Source: Sciurus carolinensis (taxonomy: Eukaryota; Chordata; Mammalia; Rodentia; Sciuridae). Taken from it: DNA of 64,000 nucleotides. The position numbers were made by a program, and so were the translations under genes. The stretch's first letter is position 1. Each line of letters starts with the position of its first letter. The notes under the pieces were generated by a model that saw nothing but the letters and a program-made list of their open reading frames with translations, was not told the DNA's origin and searched no databases. Shown one piece after another: positions 27,201-34,420 of the stretch. The DNA is taken from NCBI RefSeq assembly GCF_902686445.1, contig NC_062213.1, positions 43,598,741 through 43,662,740 of the forward strand. The letters are read 5' to 3'.

Positions 27201-29807
27201 GCATACGACCTCATGATATTTTTCGTCAGAGAAAACAGAACACAAGTAGGCCACCATCTATGCATGTGGATGACTTTGTTGCAGCTGAAAGTAAAGAAGT
27301 GGTCCCTCAAGATGGAATACCCCCACCAAAACGACCACTCAAAGTATCACAGAAGATTTCTTCTCGTGGTGGGTTTTCAGGCAATCGAGGAGGACGGGGT
27401 GCTTTTCATAGTCAAAATAGGTTTTTTACACCACCTGCTTCCAAAGGTAAGAACTTAGGTGTGTTTTCTAATGGATTAGAATATTGAAATATTAAATTAT
27501 GTGATTCAAATGGCAGATTTAGATAAAGTTTTTCTGTTACCACAGTTGAACTGCTTGTAGATCAGTTATACCATTGGCAGAGTATTCTGTTGGATAGGGG
27601 AGCAACCCCCTGCTTTTTAAGTTAACCTTTGATATAGTGCAGTTTTAGTGAGGACTGTAAAAGAAATCTTGGCTAATTATTTTCCGTTTTACACTGACAA
27701 TTTTATTTGTCCTGAGTAATATTCATACATTATTTTCACAACTGAACTTCTTAACAATTTCCTTAAAATTGTTCTATGTAGTTCACCATTGCTTCTTATC
27801 TCTTTGCTTCCAAGTATTGTATTTAATGTATTTTAAATTGTTTTAAGAGTTTAGAAACTGACTAAGAGAAATTACTCTTCACTGGTGACTTGATTTAGGA
27901 GGGTAGAGGGAACAGGATAGGAATTTACGTTAATAGCAAACACTAAATTCTCTTTCAGGAACTCTATAAGCACTATTTATAGTACTCTTATCAATCCCAC
28001 GATACAGGTTCTGTTAATACCCCACTTTACAGAGAAGAAAACTGTCTGTCAGCTAACTAGTATTTGAACACTGGTAGCCTCTGCTCATAACTACTATCAT
28101 GCTTCCATGATATAGTATATTCAGTTTATAGAATTAGAGTTTCTCTTCCATTAATTCTGAATATTAAGAAAAATCTGTCACATCTTCCTTAATCCAACTG
28201 AGGCTATGAAAAATAAAGATTTCAGTTGCATTATTTGTGTTTAGGAAACTACAGTCGTCGGGAGGGAACAAGAGGCTCCAGCTGGAGTGCTCAGAATACT
28301 CCTCGAGGAAATTACAATGAAAGTCGTGGAGGCCAGAGCAATTTTAACAGGGGCCCTCTTCCACCATTGAGACCACTTAGTTCTACAGGTATGTGTCCTC
28401 CCTACCTGATACTACTGAGAGAAGGGAAGTGAATTCCTTCTTTTACAATTGTTGAGTGACTCTCATTTGAGAGAGAGTAATTAAGAATATTGACTTACAA
28501 TTCTAGAGTCAAGTTTATATCTTTGAAATAATGCCCAATGCACATCTTCTGTCAAGGTAATCAGATCTTTAAATTCTGAACTGCCATTTCATGGTGATGT
28601 GCTGTATTTTAATAATGAAAGTTAATCCTTATACCCATTTAACCTATTATACGTATTTAACCATAAAGTATTTTTTAGATATACATGATAGTAGAGTGTA
28701 TTTTGACATATTATACATACATGGAATATACCTTATTCTAATCAGGATCCCATTCTTGTGGTTAACTGCAAAGTATTTGATAATAGAAATGTCTTTATAT
28801 AATTTATTCTGTTTTTATTTACAGTATTGTGTATATAAGAACATAATTTGTTTCTTTCAGCGCTTGGGATTTAATCCAGGGGTGCTCTACCATTGAGTTA
28901 TATCCCCAGCCCTTCAAATTTTTTATTTTGAAACAGGGTCTTGAAACAGGGTGGCCTGGAACTTGCAGTCCTTCTGCCTTAACCTCCCAAGTAGCTAGGA
29001 TTACAGATGTGTGCCACTGCGCCTGACTTGTAATCTTCTTTTTCTTTTTTTTCTTTTTTTTTTTGGGTGCTGGGGATCGAACCCAGGGCCTTGTGCTTAC
29101 AAGGCAAGCATTCTACCGACTGAGCTATCTCCCCAGCCCCGTAATCTTCTTTTTCTAAAACACTATCAAGTTCAGGATTTTTGCCAGAAGTGGCTTTGGT
29201 TTTAAATGCACATTTATTAAATAACAGTTTTATTTGGGTATAATTCATAATTCTTGTATATCATATACTTTACCTACTTAAAGTATACAATTCAGTGATC
29301 TTTATTACATTCCTAGAGATTTTAGAAGAGTTTAAATAATGAAGAGGATCTGGTAGCATACGTTTGTAAACCCAGTGACTTGGGAGGCTGAGGCAGGAGG
29401 ATTAAGTTTGAGACTAGCCTCAGCAATTTAGCAAGACCCTAAGCAACTTGGTGAGACCTTGTTTTAAAATAAAAGATAAAAAGGGCTGGGAGATGTGGCT
29501 CAGTGGTTAAGTGCCCCTGGGTTCAATCCCTGGTACCAAAAAAAAAAAAAAAGGAAGAGGAATTTTTGGCTTGAACTGTGTCATAAATTAGTTCCTACTT
29601 AGTGTGAAAGGAAAGGATGATGAAACTAAAAACTATGTTCTTTCTTTTATAGGTTACCGCCCAAGTCCTCGGGACCGTGCTTCTAGAGGTCGTGGGGGAC
29701 TTGGACCTTCCTGGGCTAGTGCAAATAGTGGCAGTGGAGGTTCAAGAGGAAAGTTCGTTAGTGGAGGCAGTGGTAGAGGTCGTCACGTACGGTCTTTCAC
29801 ACGATAA
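2936..29807 (+). CDS. VIRMA: VIRMA (KIAA1429), C-terminal two thirds, 16 exons, two 1-nt frame breaks
   Basis: VIRMA is the large nuclear scaffold of the m6A writer's regulatory subcomplex (with WTAP, ZC3H13, HAKAI and RBM15). It helps direct METTL3-METTL14 to sites near stop codons and in 3' UTRs. Sixteen exons with GT-AG borders encode about 1,136 of roughly 1,812 residues: alpha-helical HEAT/ARM-like sequence first, then an acidic linker, then a basic RG-rich tail (for example GRGRGGFGQG) ending HVRSFTR and a stop at 29,805-29,807. The protein was recognised from memory of the human sequence; similarity is very high throughout. The 5' exons lie beyond the left edge. Exons 1 and 2 of the window each lack one base (about 3,330 and 4,830), and reading resumes perfectly in the shifted frame. 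Fourteen exons are intact, which points to base-calling or assembly error rather than a dead gene, but the sequence alone cannot settle it. Confidence 0.97.
4208..4502. mobile_element. TcMar-Tigger-type non-autonomous DNA transposon
   Basis: Begins cagtcggccctccttatc and ends gagggatgactg, the inverted ends of MER2/Tigger-like elements, flanked by TA on the left. The interior (ctgtactgaacatg, agtaatctagaaatgattt) matches the family as remembered. Lies in VIRMA intron 1 of the window. Confidence 0.8.
4695..4848 (+). CDS. VIRMA: VIRMA exon 2 of 16 in window (one base missing)
   Basis: Acceptor gtttcag before 4695 and donor gtatgg at 4849. It encodes DSKSKKSVAYNYACIL through KLCKADE. At about 4,829-4,832 the A run is one short of what the family reading (ADENNAKLQ) needs. 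The exon is 154 nt, but phases of the flanking exons require 155. Confidence 0.93.
5123..5215 (+). repeat. ID-like SINE
   Basis: gggctgtggatgtggc ... tagagtacttgcctagcacatgcaag ... tggatctccagtaac; diverged. Confidence 0.75.
5612..5656. repeat. (TATC)n microsatellite
   Basis: Imperfect tctatctatc run directly at the T-rich end of the following SINE. Confidence 0.9.
5657..5855 (-). repeat. B1-ID fusion SINE, minus strand
   Basis: ID-like tail (gggactgaactcaggtgcac) followed by reverse B1 (tgagactggctttgaatttg, cagcctcccccaccactggg, gccaccatgcctggc). Confidence 0.85.
6865..6947 (+). CDS. VIRMA: VIRMA exon 3 of 16 in window
   Basis: Acceptor tttcaag, donor gtaagt. It encodes ELGKWLEPLKNLRF to IEYVKQ with the first codon split G|AA. 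83 nt. Confidence 0.95.
8287..8510 (+). repeat. B1-ID fusion SINE
   Basis: B1 head (gtggtggtgcacacctgtaa), then gggctggggatgtggctcag and an A-rich tail. Confidence 0.9.
8930..9068 (-). repeat. ID SINE, minus strand, with TTTA-rich tail
   Basis: Tail made of ATTT repeats, then gcggtgctggggattgaacc and ctgagctatatccccagcc. Confidence 0.88.
9070..9215 (-). repeat. ID-like long-tail SINE, minus strand
   Basis: gtggtgttgagactcaaatc ... attaagctacaaccccagccc, behind a degraded tail. The previous ID copy sits right next to it. Confidence 0.8.
9525..9595 (-). repeat. ID SINE fragment, minus strand
   Basis: gtgctgggaatcaaaccagg ... gcaggcgctctacactgg; the A-box end is missing. Confidence 0.65.
9680..9773 (+). 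CDS. VIRMA: VIRMA exon 4 of 16 in window
   Basis: Acceptor tttaaag, donor gtaatg. It encodes NIDNLMTAEGVGLTTAL to CPPPPVEG. 94 nt, ending in phase 1. Confidence 0.95.
9909..10453 (+). CDS. VIRMA: VIRMA exon 5 of 16 in window
   Basis: Acceptor tataaag, donor gtatca. The largest exon here (545 nt), encoding QQKDLKWNLAV through LPLPMQTTQ. It is leucine-rich helical sequence of the HEAT-like region, fully open. Confidence 0.97.
10979..11214 (+). CDS. VIRMA: VIRMA exon 6 of 16 in window
   Basis: Acceptor tttaacag, donor gtattt. It encodes VIEPHDISVALNTRKLW to LDLIVEDLQ. 236 nt, split codon AG|C at the end. Confidence 0.96.
11505..11715 (+). repeat. B1-ID fusion SINE
   Basis: gctgggcgtggtggtgcaca ... 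aggaggctgaggcagaagg-type B1 head, then acccgggatgtggctgagtg and an A run. Confidence 0.9.
11892..12144 (+). CDS. VIRMA: VIRMA exon 7 of 16 in window
   Basis: Acceptor atttcag, donor gtattt. It encodes TSEDKEKQYTSQTTRLL to SILQSLCDQ. 253 nt. Confidence 0.96.
13612..13795 (-). repeat. B1-ID fusion SINE, minus strand
   Basis: tggtactggagattgaactc, then gagacagggccttgctaag and caccactgcacctggcc. Confidence 0.85.
13972..14189 (+). CDS. VIRMA: VIRMA exon 8 of 16 in window
   Basis: Acceptor acctacag, donor gtaatg. It encodes DIALILPTSSEGSISEM to EHDYGLFHLK. 218 nt. Confidence 0.96.
14375..14583 (+). repeat. B1-ID fusion SINE
   Basis: ctgggcgcagtggtacacgc ... gggttgggaatgtggctcag ... 17-nt A run. 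Confidence 0.9.
14588..14885 (-). repeat. Old LINE-1 3' region, minus strand
   Basis: Text such as gaataaagctattctaaac, gggtagatacctcagagtg and aaattgttctccaaagtag is the reverse of a mammalian L1 ORF2/3' UTR, heavily decayed. Confidence 0.7.
14888..15002 (-). repeat. B1-like (7SL-derived) SINE, minus strand
   Basis: tgttgcccaggctggccttg ... cctcccaagtagcagggacc; no ID tail seen. Confidence 0.75.
15030..15232 (-). repeat. B1-ID fusion SINE, minus strand
   Basis: T-rich tail, tactggagattgaacccag, ctgagctacatctccaatcc, then tgagacagagttttgataag and a shortened B1 head. Confidence 0.85.
15700..15967. mobile_element. hAT-type non-autonomous DNA transposon, decayed
   Basis: ttggcaaactgttctgtag ... 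tttttgtaaataaagtgttc ... cacagccattgtttatgtag ... gatgacctctgctttagacc matches an old mammalian MER-class element with inverted ends. Subfamily not assigned. Confidence 0.6.
16355..16487 (+). CDS. VIRMA: VIRMA exon 9 of 16 in window
   Basis: Acceptor gtttacag, donor gtaagt. It encodes SLRKNSSALHSLLKR to RQILNSDTM. 133 nt. It precedes the longest intron in the window (about 6 kb). Confidence 0.96.
16658..16795 (+). repeat. ID-like SINE with long tail
   Basis: ttgggattgtgcctcagtgg ... gggtttgatcctcagcacc ... aaaggtattgtgtctataac. Confidence 0.88.
17275..17450 (-). repeat. LINE-1 3' UTR fragment, minus strand
   Basis: tattggtgcaatatagttgt ... aacaatataatttggataat is the reverse of the L1 3' tail seen at 49,240-49,335, so the assignment rests on a comparison within this window. 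Confidence 0.65.
17515..17668 (-). repeat. ID-like long-tail SINE, minus strand
   Basis: Tail (aagaaatatttttagatg, tttattttattcactta), then gtgctgagaatcaaatcc and ccactgatccacaactcc. Confidence 0.8.
17752..17937 (+). repeat. B1-ID fusion SINE, short internal deletion
   Basis: gctgggtgcagtggtgcatg ... gtggggatgtggctcagtgg; about 20 nt of the B1 head missing. Confidence 0.85.
17990..18128 (+). repeat. ID-like SINE with long tail
   Basis: gctggggttgtgctcagtgg ... ggttcgattctcagtaccgc ... cattgacaactaaaaa. Confidence 0.88.
18135..18364 (+). repeat. B1-ID fusion SINE
   Basis: ccaggtgtggcacatgtctg ... actcagggtgtgacttagtg ... 17-nt A run. Confidence 0.85.
18440..18545 (+). repeat. Young ID SINE
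   Basis: Near-consensus ID: gggctggggagatagctcag, tgcttgccttgcaagcac, gggttcgatccccagcac, then an A run of more than 20. The following aaagaggtatttgggg repeats the sequence before it (taagaggtattttgggg), an apparent target-site duplication. Confidence 0.93.
18680..18778 (-). repeat. B1 head fragment, minus strand
   Basis: tgctgaaactggctttgaac ... cagcctcccaattgctgggg. Confidence 0.75.
19945..20005 (-). repeat. ID SINE fragment, minus strand
   Basis: ttgctggggatcaaatccag, then catgctaggcacctagctcc; shortened. Confidence 0.65.
20138..20418 (-). repeat. B1-ID fusion SINE interrupted by an ID SINE
   Basis: Outer copy 20,138-20,210 plus 20,299-20,418. The inner ID (about 20,211-20,298) is flanked by the 13-nt duplication cccattttctttt (20,198-20,210 and 20,299-20,311). 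The inner copy is near consensus, so it is younger. Confidence 0.9.
20649..20776 (-). repeat. Young ID SINE inserted in a long-tail SINE
   Basis: ttgtggtgctggggatcgaa ... ctgagctatctccccaacc. tgatcataaatat occurs on both sides as the duplication, and the host SINE resumes after it. Confidence 0.88.
20777..20930 (-). repeat. ID-like long-tail SINE, minus strand
   Basis: tttttagttgtaaatggac, then cagaggatcaaacccagtgc and ctgagccacaaacatagccc. Confidence 0.85.
21118..21178. repeat. (TA)n microsatellite followed by T run
   Basis: tatatatata/catatata blocks, then about 18 T. Confidence 0.9.
21262..21490 (+). repeat. B1-ID fusion SINE followed by a second B1 head
   Basis: gctgggcacagtggtacaca ... 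gggctaaggatataagctcag, then at 21,424 tagctgggtacagtgcatgc starts a truncated second copy that stops after gaggcaggaggattgcaag. Confidence 0.85.
21690..21860 (-). repeat. Old LINE-1 ORF2 fragment, minus strand
   Basis: ggcctcatagaatgaatta ... aattcaccactgaacccatc reverses to the L1 ORF2 region just before the SPGPDG motif. Confidence 0.65.
22065..22175 (-). repeat. LINE-1 3' UTR fragment, minus strand
   Basis: aattggtgcattgtagttat ... attataacaatataatttgg, the same tail as at 17,275 and 49,240. Confidence 0.65.
22469..22621 (+). CDS. VIRMA: VIRMA exon 10 of 16 in window
   Basis: Acceptor tttgcag, donor gtaaaa followed at once by a long A run. It encodes GCCGDESGLMEVEGAH to LELEKLVL. 153 nt, exactly 51 codons, so skipping it would keep the frame. 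Confidence 0.95.
22743..22848 (+). repeat. ID-like SINE
   Basis: aggactgggaatataactcag ... gagttcaatccccagtag with a CAA-rich tail. Confidence 0.82.
23040..23145 (+). repeat. ID-like SINE
   Basis: ggggagtgctggagatataa ... caaggccctgggttcaatcc, A-rich tail. Confidence 0.8.
23334..23494 (+). CDS. VIRMA: VIRMA exon 11 of 16 in window
   Basis: Acceptor tgtctag, donor gtaaat. It encodes EHSKDDDNLDSLLDNV to SLQNLFNN. 161 nt, acidic linker. Confidence 0.95.
24171..24214. repeat. (GT)22 microsatellite
   Basis: Uninterrupted GT run beside a reverse B1 copy; likely length-polymorphic. Confidence 0.97.
24215..24322 (-). repeat. B1-ID SINE remnant, minus strand
   Basis: ggggaatgaacccaggagtac, then ctcctgcctcaaccttcctgg and gccaccatgcctggc. 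Confidence 0.8.
24520..24616 (+). CDS. VIRMA: VIRMA exon 12 of 16 in window
   Basis: Acceptor tttcctag, donor gtataa. It encodes TAYVLADVMDDQLKSMW to EEIDTDLDL. 97 nt. Confidence 0.95.
24965..25245 (-). repeat. Two adjacent minus-strand SINEs
   Basis: An ID-like remnant (about 24,965-25,040) followed by a B1-ID copy (25,060-25,245: cagggattgaacccaggggt ... gagacagggtattgctaag ... ttataggcatgtgcc). Confidence 0.82.
25265..25335 (+). repeat. ID-type tail fragment
   Basis: aggactgggaatgtgactcag ... gggttcagtccccaatacc; no B1 head. Confidence 0.75.
25668..25874 (+). repeat. B1-ID fusion SINE
   Basis: gactgggcacagtgatgcac ... ggactggggatatggctcag ... A run. Confidence 0.9.
26441..26607 (+). CDS. 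VIRMA: VIRMA exon 13 of 16 in window
   Basis: Acceptor gacacag, donor gtaaaa. It encodes VKVDLIELSEKCCSD to KHKHETFITS. 167 nt. The exon itself opens with a donor-like gtaaag. Confidence 0.95.
26745..26850 (-). repeat. ID SINE, minus strand, with (TGTC)n tail
   Basis: tgtctgtctgtctctctttc, then caatgctgggcttgaaccc and cacagagctagccccagccc. Confidence 0.8.
27115..27446 (+). CDS. VIRMA: VIRMA exon 14 of 16 in window (start of RG-rich tail)
   Basis: Acceptor ttttaatag, donor gtaaga. It encodes GKSEYIEPAKRAHV, the GRGRGGFGQG motif, IRPHDIFRQRKQ, then NRGGRGAFHS. 332 nt. Arg/Gly-rich composition fits an RNA- or protein-binding disordered tail. Confidence 0.96.
27950..28105 (+). repeat. MIR SINE, decayed
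   Basis: ataccccactttacagagaagaaaactg (shown in parts: ccccactttacagagaag) and gctaactagtatttgaacac follow the MIR core. Confidence 0.6.
28245..28388 (+). CDS. VIRMA: VIRMA exon 15 of 16 in window
   Basis: Acceptor tgtttag, donor gtatgt. It encodes NYSRREGTRGSSW to PLPPLRPLSST. 144 nt. Reading through the donor would add about 15 residues before a stop, so a retained intron would give a shorter C-terminus. Confidence 0.95.
28672..28768 (-). repeat. LINE-1 3' UTR fragment, minus strand
   Basis: acatgatagtagagtgtatt ... tcaggatcccattcttgtgg is the reverse of the L1 tail near 33,925-33,975. Confidence 0.65.
28858..29033 (-). repeat. B1-ID fusion SINE, minus strand
   Basis: gcgcttgggatttaatccag ... 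tgagttatatccccagccc ... gtgtgccactgcgcctgac. Confidence 0.85.
29040..29142 (-). repeat. Young ID SINE, minus strand
   Basis: gggtgctggggatcgaaccc ... ctgagctatctccccagccc. tgtaatcttctttttct precedes it and gtaatcttctttttct follows it: a target-site duplication. Confidence 0.92.
29345..29555 (+). repeat. B1-ID fusion SINE in the last VIRMA intron
   Basis: gatctggtagcatacgtttg ... gggctgggagatgtggctcag ... 15-nt A run. Ends about 100 nt before the last exon. Confidence 0.88.
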
Positions 29808-29990
29808 AAATGCTTTGGGGAACATCCTAAGTGTATATGGACATTTCATGAGGACAATAAAAAGACATTTAAGGACCAATTTAGACTTAGCAGTTATCTG
29901 GAGACATCTGAGAGAATATTTTTATCTGAAGAAAGCAGATTTTGTTTCATACCTAACCTAAGATTTCAATAAAAATCCAAACTTTGTATG
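29653..29990 (+). CDS. VIRMA: VIRMA last exon: C-terminus and 3' UTR
   Basis: Acceptor ttttatag. Coding 29,653-29,807 encodes YRPSPRDRASRGRGGLG to HVRSFTR-stop. The short 3' UTR follows; its end near 29,990 is inferred from the second AATAAA and the TG-rich stretch behind it. Confidence 0.94.
29856..29861 (+). terminator. AATAAA, proximal poly(A) signal of VIRMA
   Basis: Canonical hexamer 49 nt after the stop codon. It lacks an obvious TG-rich element right behind it, so it is probably minor. Confidence 0.5.
29968..29973 (+). terminator. AATAAA, main poly(A) signal of VIRMA
   Basis: Canonical hexamer followed 12-35 nt later by tgtatgtatgtttgtat, a good downstream element. Cleavage is expected near 29,985-29,995. 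Confidence 0.75.
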
Positions 29991-30096
29991 TATGTTTGTA
30001 TATATTTTTCCCCTTTTTATATGACTATTTATTTAGAAAATTTCTAGGTAGAAAAACTAAATGACTTGTTTTGTATTTTTCTTGCCTATGCCACAG

Positions 30097-30524
30097 ATGT
30101 TCCCAGTCTTTCTCAGCCCATGGCACCCTTTAATGTCTCAGTAACTTTTTTACAGCATACTTAGGTCAAAAGAAATACCTGATACTTTTGTTTATTAAGT
30201 AGTTAGGTCCAGGCAATTTATGTCATCATCACTAGTAACTGCGGACACTGCACGCCATCTCAGACTTTGGAATCAACATCATTTTCTTCTTCACTATGCT
30301 TATTTCATAGTACTTTTTATCATATTGCTGAAAATTTTACAAAGATACGCTGTCATAGAAAGGAATATAATGTTATCTAATGTTGAAAATGTTAAACTAC
30401 CTCAAATTAGTAGTGTATGTGGTGTCCGACACGTGTTGCTATGTTTCCTCAAAATTTCAAAATATTCTCTGGCATCTATGTTAATTAATTTACTAAGGTG
30501 CCCTGGTTAAGGTTTGGGAATCAT
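30097..30524. mobile_element. Possible non-autonomous DNA transposon with inverted ends
   Basis: The left end atgttcccagtctttctcag...ggcacc is an imperfect inverted repeat of the right end ggtgccctggttaagg...gggaatcat. No coding capacity seen (one short open frame at 30,220-30,510 without likeness). Family not recognised. Confidence 0.45.
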
Positions 30525-31011
30525 ACCTGTACCAAAAGAAACAAAACACTTCTCTCTCCTACGTTAAAAAGAAAAGCAAACTTACTTTGTGTTTTGGCTT
30601 TGGACCATCTGATGTTGTTTTATTATATAGTTCATTAAAGCCTAAAAGGAGGCATATCCTAATACTGTTATTTTGGGAATCAGAAACATCTAATAAATGC
30701 TGGACTTTATATTCAGAAGTGAAGCTTACAACTTTGAGGAAGTAGCCATATTTTCCCCAAGGTATGTCTTAACACACTGAGCCTATATAAATGGCATAAA
30801 ATATAGAGTTCTCTTAAAACAAAAAATAAGTGTATGAGTCTCATTCCATTCTTTTATTACTCTCTGTTTTGGGGAATTATTTGTGAGTAAATAGAAAGTC
30901 TCAGTTCTTCAAGAAAATGCCTTAAAGAAAAGCTCAGCTCTAAAGATTCTGATTTTTAACTGGAAGATAATGGAAAACTTCATAACTAGTGGCTTCCCAA
31001 AACCCAAATGT

Positions 31012-31340
31012 CTTAGTATGCTCAGGCTGCTATAACAAAATACCACAGGCTTAAGCAACAAAACTTTCTTATTTCTGGAGACTTAGAAATCTCAAGATCA
31101 GGGTGCTGGCATGATTGGGTTTTCATGAGGGCCTTCTTGCTTGTTCTCACACATTCTTTCCTCAGTGGCTTGCTTGCGAAGAGTTCTCATGTCTCTTCCT
31201 TTTTTTAATAAATGTACTAATCCTATCATGATGATCCTACCCTCAGGACAGTCTAAACCAAACTTCCCCAAGGCTCTACCTCCTAATATGCTCATATTCA
31301 GAGGTTAAAGTTTCAGTATAGAAATTTAGCACATAAATTA
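31012..31340 (-). repeat. MLT1-like (ERVL-MaLR) LTR fragment, minus strand
   Basis: gctgctataacaaaatacca ... ctggagacttagaaatctca ... gagggccttcttgcttgttc reverses to the 3' part of MLT-class LTRs; no internal retroviral genes. Orientation is opposite to the copy at 37,680. Confidence 0.6.
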
Positions 31341-31494
31341 ACCTAAACCCCCTTCAATCCTGAAACATAATAGGTTCATCTTCTCTAAAGATGTTTTTTA
31401 CATATTGGGTGAATTAGAAATTTGTCTCTAATGCCTTACACAAATACACGTTAATGTTTCCCAGGTAACTGTTTCTTGAATGAGAACATCTGAA

Positions 31495-31556
31495 TGTGTG
31501 TGTGTGTATATACATATATATATACACACACATATATATATATATATATACATATT
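31495..31556. repeat. TG/TA microsatellite
   Basis: tgtgtgtgtatatacatata ... cacatatatatata. Confidence 0.9.
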
Positions 31557-31607
31557 TTATGATTTATTTTTTGGATAAAGTTGAATATAATCTTCAAGAA
31601 ATATCAG

Positions 31608-31700
31608 AGAGGGCTGGGGAGATAACTCAGCTGGTAGAGTGCTTGCCTTGCCAGCACAAGGCCCTGAGTTCGATCCCCAGTACCACACACAAAAAAAAGA
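31608..31700 (+). repeat. Young ID SINE
   Basis: gggctggggagataactcag ... gagttcgatccccagtacc; agaaatatcagaga lies on both sides (31,598 and 31,698 areas) as the target-site duplication. Confidence 0.92.
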
Positions 31701-31894
31701 AATATCAGAGAACAGTTTTTGTTATTTTAAGTCTTTTAGGTTATTACCAGTAATGCAGGTGAGCAAAGGTAATAAATTATTAGTGTAGAAGCAAATTAAT
31801 GTCAGGAAAATTGAACGTGTCCTGAGTAACTAAAAGTTCTACATAAATGAGAAGGGAAGGAATCTAATACATTGATCACCCTTATTTGCATATA

Positions 31895-32028
31895 TTACTC
31901 AGTATAACAACTTAGCAAAGGAGGTTTAATCCTTATTTTCAGATTGAACAAGCTAAGGAGCATGACTCAAATGTGGTAGAAACAGGATTTAAAACCAGGT
32001 TGACTAGTTCCTAATTCCTTACCTCCTG
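31895..32028 (+). repeat. MIR SINE, decayed
   Basis: taatccttattttcagattg ... gaaacaggatttaaaaccag follows the MIR core; weak. Confidence 0.45.
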
Positions 32029-32109
32029 ACCATCTTGGAGAAGTAAGAAGCTACTTTTTAGGTTAGGTATTATCAGAATTCATCATATGGAAGTAGAGTT
32101 CCAAAGACC

Positions 32110-32238
32110 TATTTAATTTTAGTTTTGAGACAAGGTCTTGCCTAAATTGCCAAGACTGGCCTTGAGCTTGTGATCCTCCTGCCTCAGTCTCCCAGAGTGT
32201 CTAGAATTACAGGTGTTTGACACTGCACTCGACAATGG
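32110..32238 (-). repeat. B1 head, minus strand
   Basis: gagacaaggtcttgcctaaa ... ctcctgcctcagtctccc ... gacactgcactcgac. Confidence 0.8.
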
Positions 32239-32847
32239 CATTTTTTGCATGCCATTTTAAAGCAAAAGGGAACAAATGAAATAGACAAATGAAAATTCTT
32301 AAAATGTTTTCAAGTTAATAAATCTCAACAATATTTGAGTTGGCAAACTGTACCTTATTCCCCAGTGAAGGTCTCTTGGTTTGCTGGAGAGACTTTGGGA
32401 CTATTTTTGTTAAGCTTTGAACTAAAGTAAGCTTAATGGCTTCTCTGCTCCCCTCCCAAGTCTGCAGCTGCTTGAAGTATTTACTCTGGGGTGGAGTAAC
32501 TTCTGTTAGACATTCTGGTAACCCAAGAATGGGACACTTGCTGTTAAGCATTTCACCTGCCCCTTCTTGAACAACTTAGAGTTCTTTGAAATTCATTGTT
32601 CTCTAAGTTAAATAAAGAATCAAAAATAATTTACCTGAAAGAATTGTATAAAGCAAATATTGAAAACAGTTCCATAAGCATGTATAACTTTAGAAAGCTG
32701 TTCAACAGTTTTATCTCTGAAGCTTATTTGTTCTGATTAAAAAATGGGGAAATTTAGTAGCTAGGTATTAATCTTGGCTTGGTTATTGATTCATTAATTT
32801 TCTTTGTGTTATGAACATATTATCGGGGCCTTTTAAGAACACATCTA

Positions 32848-32950
32848 GGGCTGGGGGTTGTAGCTAGAGCGCTCACCTAGCACATGCAAGGCACTGGGTT
32901 CGATCCTCAGCACCACATAAAAATAAATGAAAGTTATTTTAAAAAATAAA
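32848..32950 (+). repeat. ID-like SINE
   Basis: gggctgggggttgtagctag ... ctgggttcgatcctcagcac, then AAATAA tail. Confidence 0.85.
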
Positions 32951-33089
32951 AACTGTATTCTAAAATATAAAACAACTAAGAATGAACAAGTATTTGTTGT
33001 AGAGTTAAAGTAAAAAGCAATTCAAAATTGGTAAACTGTATCAACTAAAAGACAAATGGGATAACAACTGAAAAAAGAAGGATTGCTAG

Positions 33090-33577
33090 AAAAACTTAAC
33101 ATCAAACAAAACCCCAAATAACCCAACCAATAAACAGGCTAAGCCTCTGAACAGACACTTCACAAGAAATACAGTCAGTCAATAAAGGTACAAAAAAATG
33201 TTCAACATCTCTTTAACAGAGAACTATAAATCAAAACTACTCTTCATCTCACTCCAGTCAGAATGGCAATTACAAGAATACAAACAATAATAAATGTTGG
33301 CAAGGATGTGGGGGGAAAGGTACAATTATACATTGCTGGTGGGACTGCAAATTGGTGCAACTACTATGGAAAGCCGTGTGGAGATTCCTCAGAAAACTTG
33401 GAATGGAACCATTTGACCCAGCTATCCCACTCCTTAGTTTATACCCAAAGGATTTAAAATCAGCATATTACAGTGATGCAGCTACATCAATGTTTATAGC
33501 AGCTCAATTCACAATAACTAAACTATGGAACCAACCGAGGTGTCCTTCAATAGATGAATGCATAAAAAATGTGGTAG

Positions 33578-33612
<35 letters not shown>

Positions 33613-33985
33613 AATATTAGTCTTAAAGAAGGGTGAATTACGGCATTTGCTGGTAAATGGGTGGGACTGGAGAATATCATGCTAAGCAAAATAAGCCAAA
33701 CCTAAAACACAAAAGGCTGAATGTTTCTCTGATATGTGGATACTAATTCACGATGGGAGATGGCTAGGGAAGAATAGAGTTACTTTAGGTAGAAGGGAGT
33801 GAAGAGAGGGGCAGGGGTATGAGGGTAGGAAGGATAGAATGAATCAGACATTTTTACCCCATGTATATGTATAACTATAGGACCAGTGGTAACCTACATC
33901 ATGTATAAACAGAAGAAAGGGAAATTATACTCCATTATATATGATGTATCAAAGTGCATTCTACTGTCATGTAACTAAGGAAAAA
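33090..33985 (+). repeat. LINE-1, 5'-truncated, 3' end of ORF2 plus 3' UTR
   Basis: Translated pieces ([45 protein letters not shown]) match the C-terminal end of the intact ORF2 at 53,898-57,746. A (CA)15 run at 33,581-33,610 interrupts it, frames are broken, and a 3' UTR and A-rich end follow. The start is approximate. Confidence 0.88.
33581..33610. repeat. (CA)15 microsatellite inside the L1 fragment
   Basis: Arose at a position where the intact L1 copy reads about 'gtggcatatttatacaatgg'. Confidence 0.93.
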
Positions 33986-34224
33986 AAATGTTAAAGAAAA
34001 AATAACCAAAAAGGGAAACAACCTCAACAATAGCTTGAGGTCTAAGCTATATTACAATGCAATTGTACAAAATTAGGGTTTTTTATCCATAGCATTCTAC
34101 TGTATCTATTAGAATTATGTTGTATGTATGTTGTAACTATCATAATATTGCCTAAAACACAATAGGTATTCAATAGTAGTTAATGCACAATAAATAATTA
34201 CATACATTAATAAGTTAAAAAAAA

Positions 34225-34420
34225 AGGAAGAGTTGCTGGGCACAGCACCCACCTGTAACCCAGCAACTTGGGAAACTGAGGCAAGAGGATGGCAAGGCCA
34301 GCCTCAGTAACTTAGCAAGACTCTGTCTCAAAGCAAAAGTTAAAAAGGGGCTGGAGATGTAGCTTAGTGGTAGTGAGGCCCTGAGTCCAATCCCAAAACT
34401 ACTGCAAAAGATAAAATGGG
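34225..34420 (+). repeat. B1-ID fusion SINE
   Basis: gctgggcacagcacccacct ... ggggctggagatgtagctta ... ctgagtccaatcccaaaac; diverged. Confidence 0.85.

Noticed and set aside
27008..27487. 159-codon frame as a separate gene start
   Set aside because: Only 27,115-27,446 is the VIRMA exon; the extra residues at both ends are intron read-through.
33263..33636. Reverse-transcriptase-like open frames near 33.3 kb as a gene
   Set aside because: They are the broken C-terminal end of L1 ORF2.
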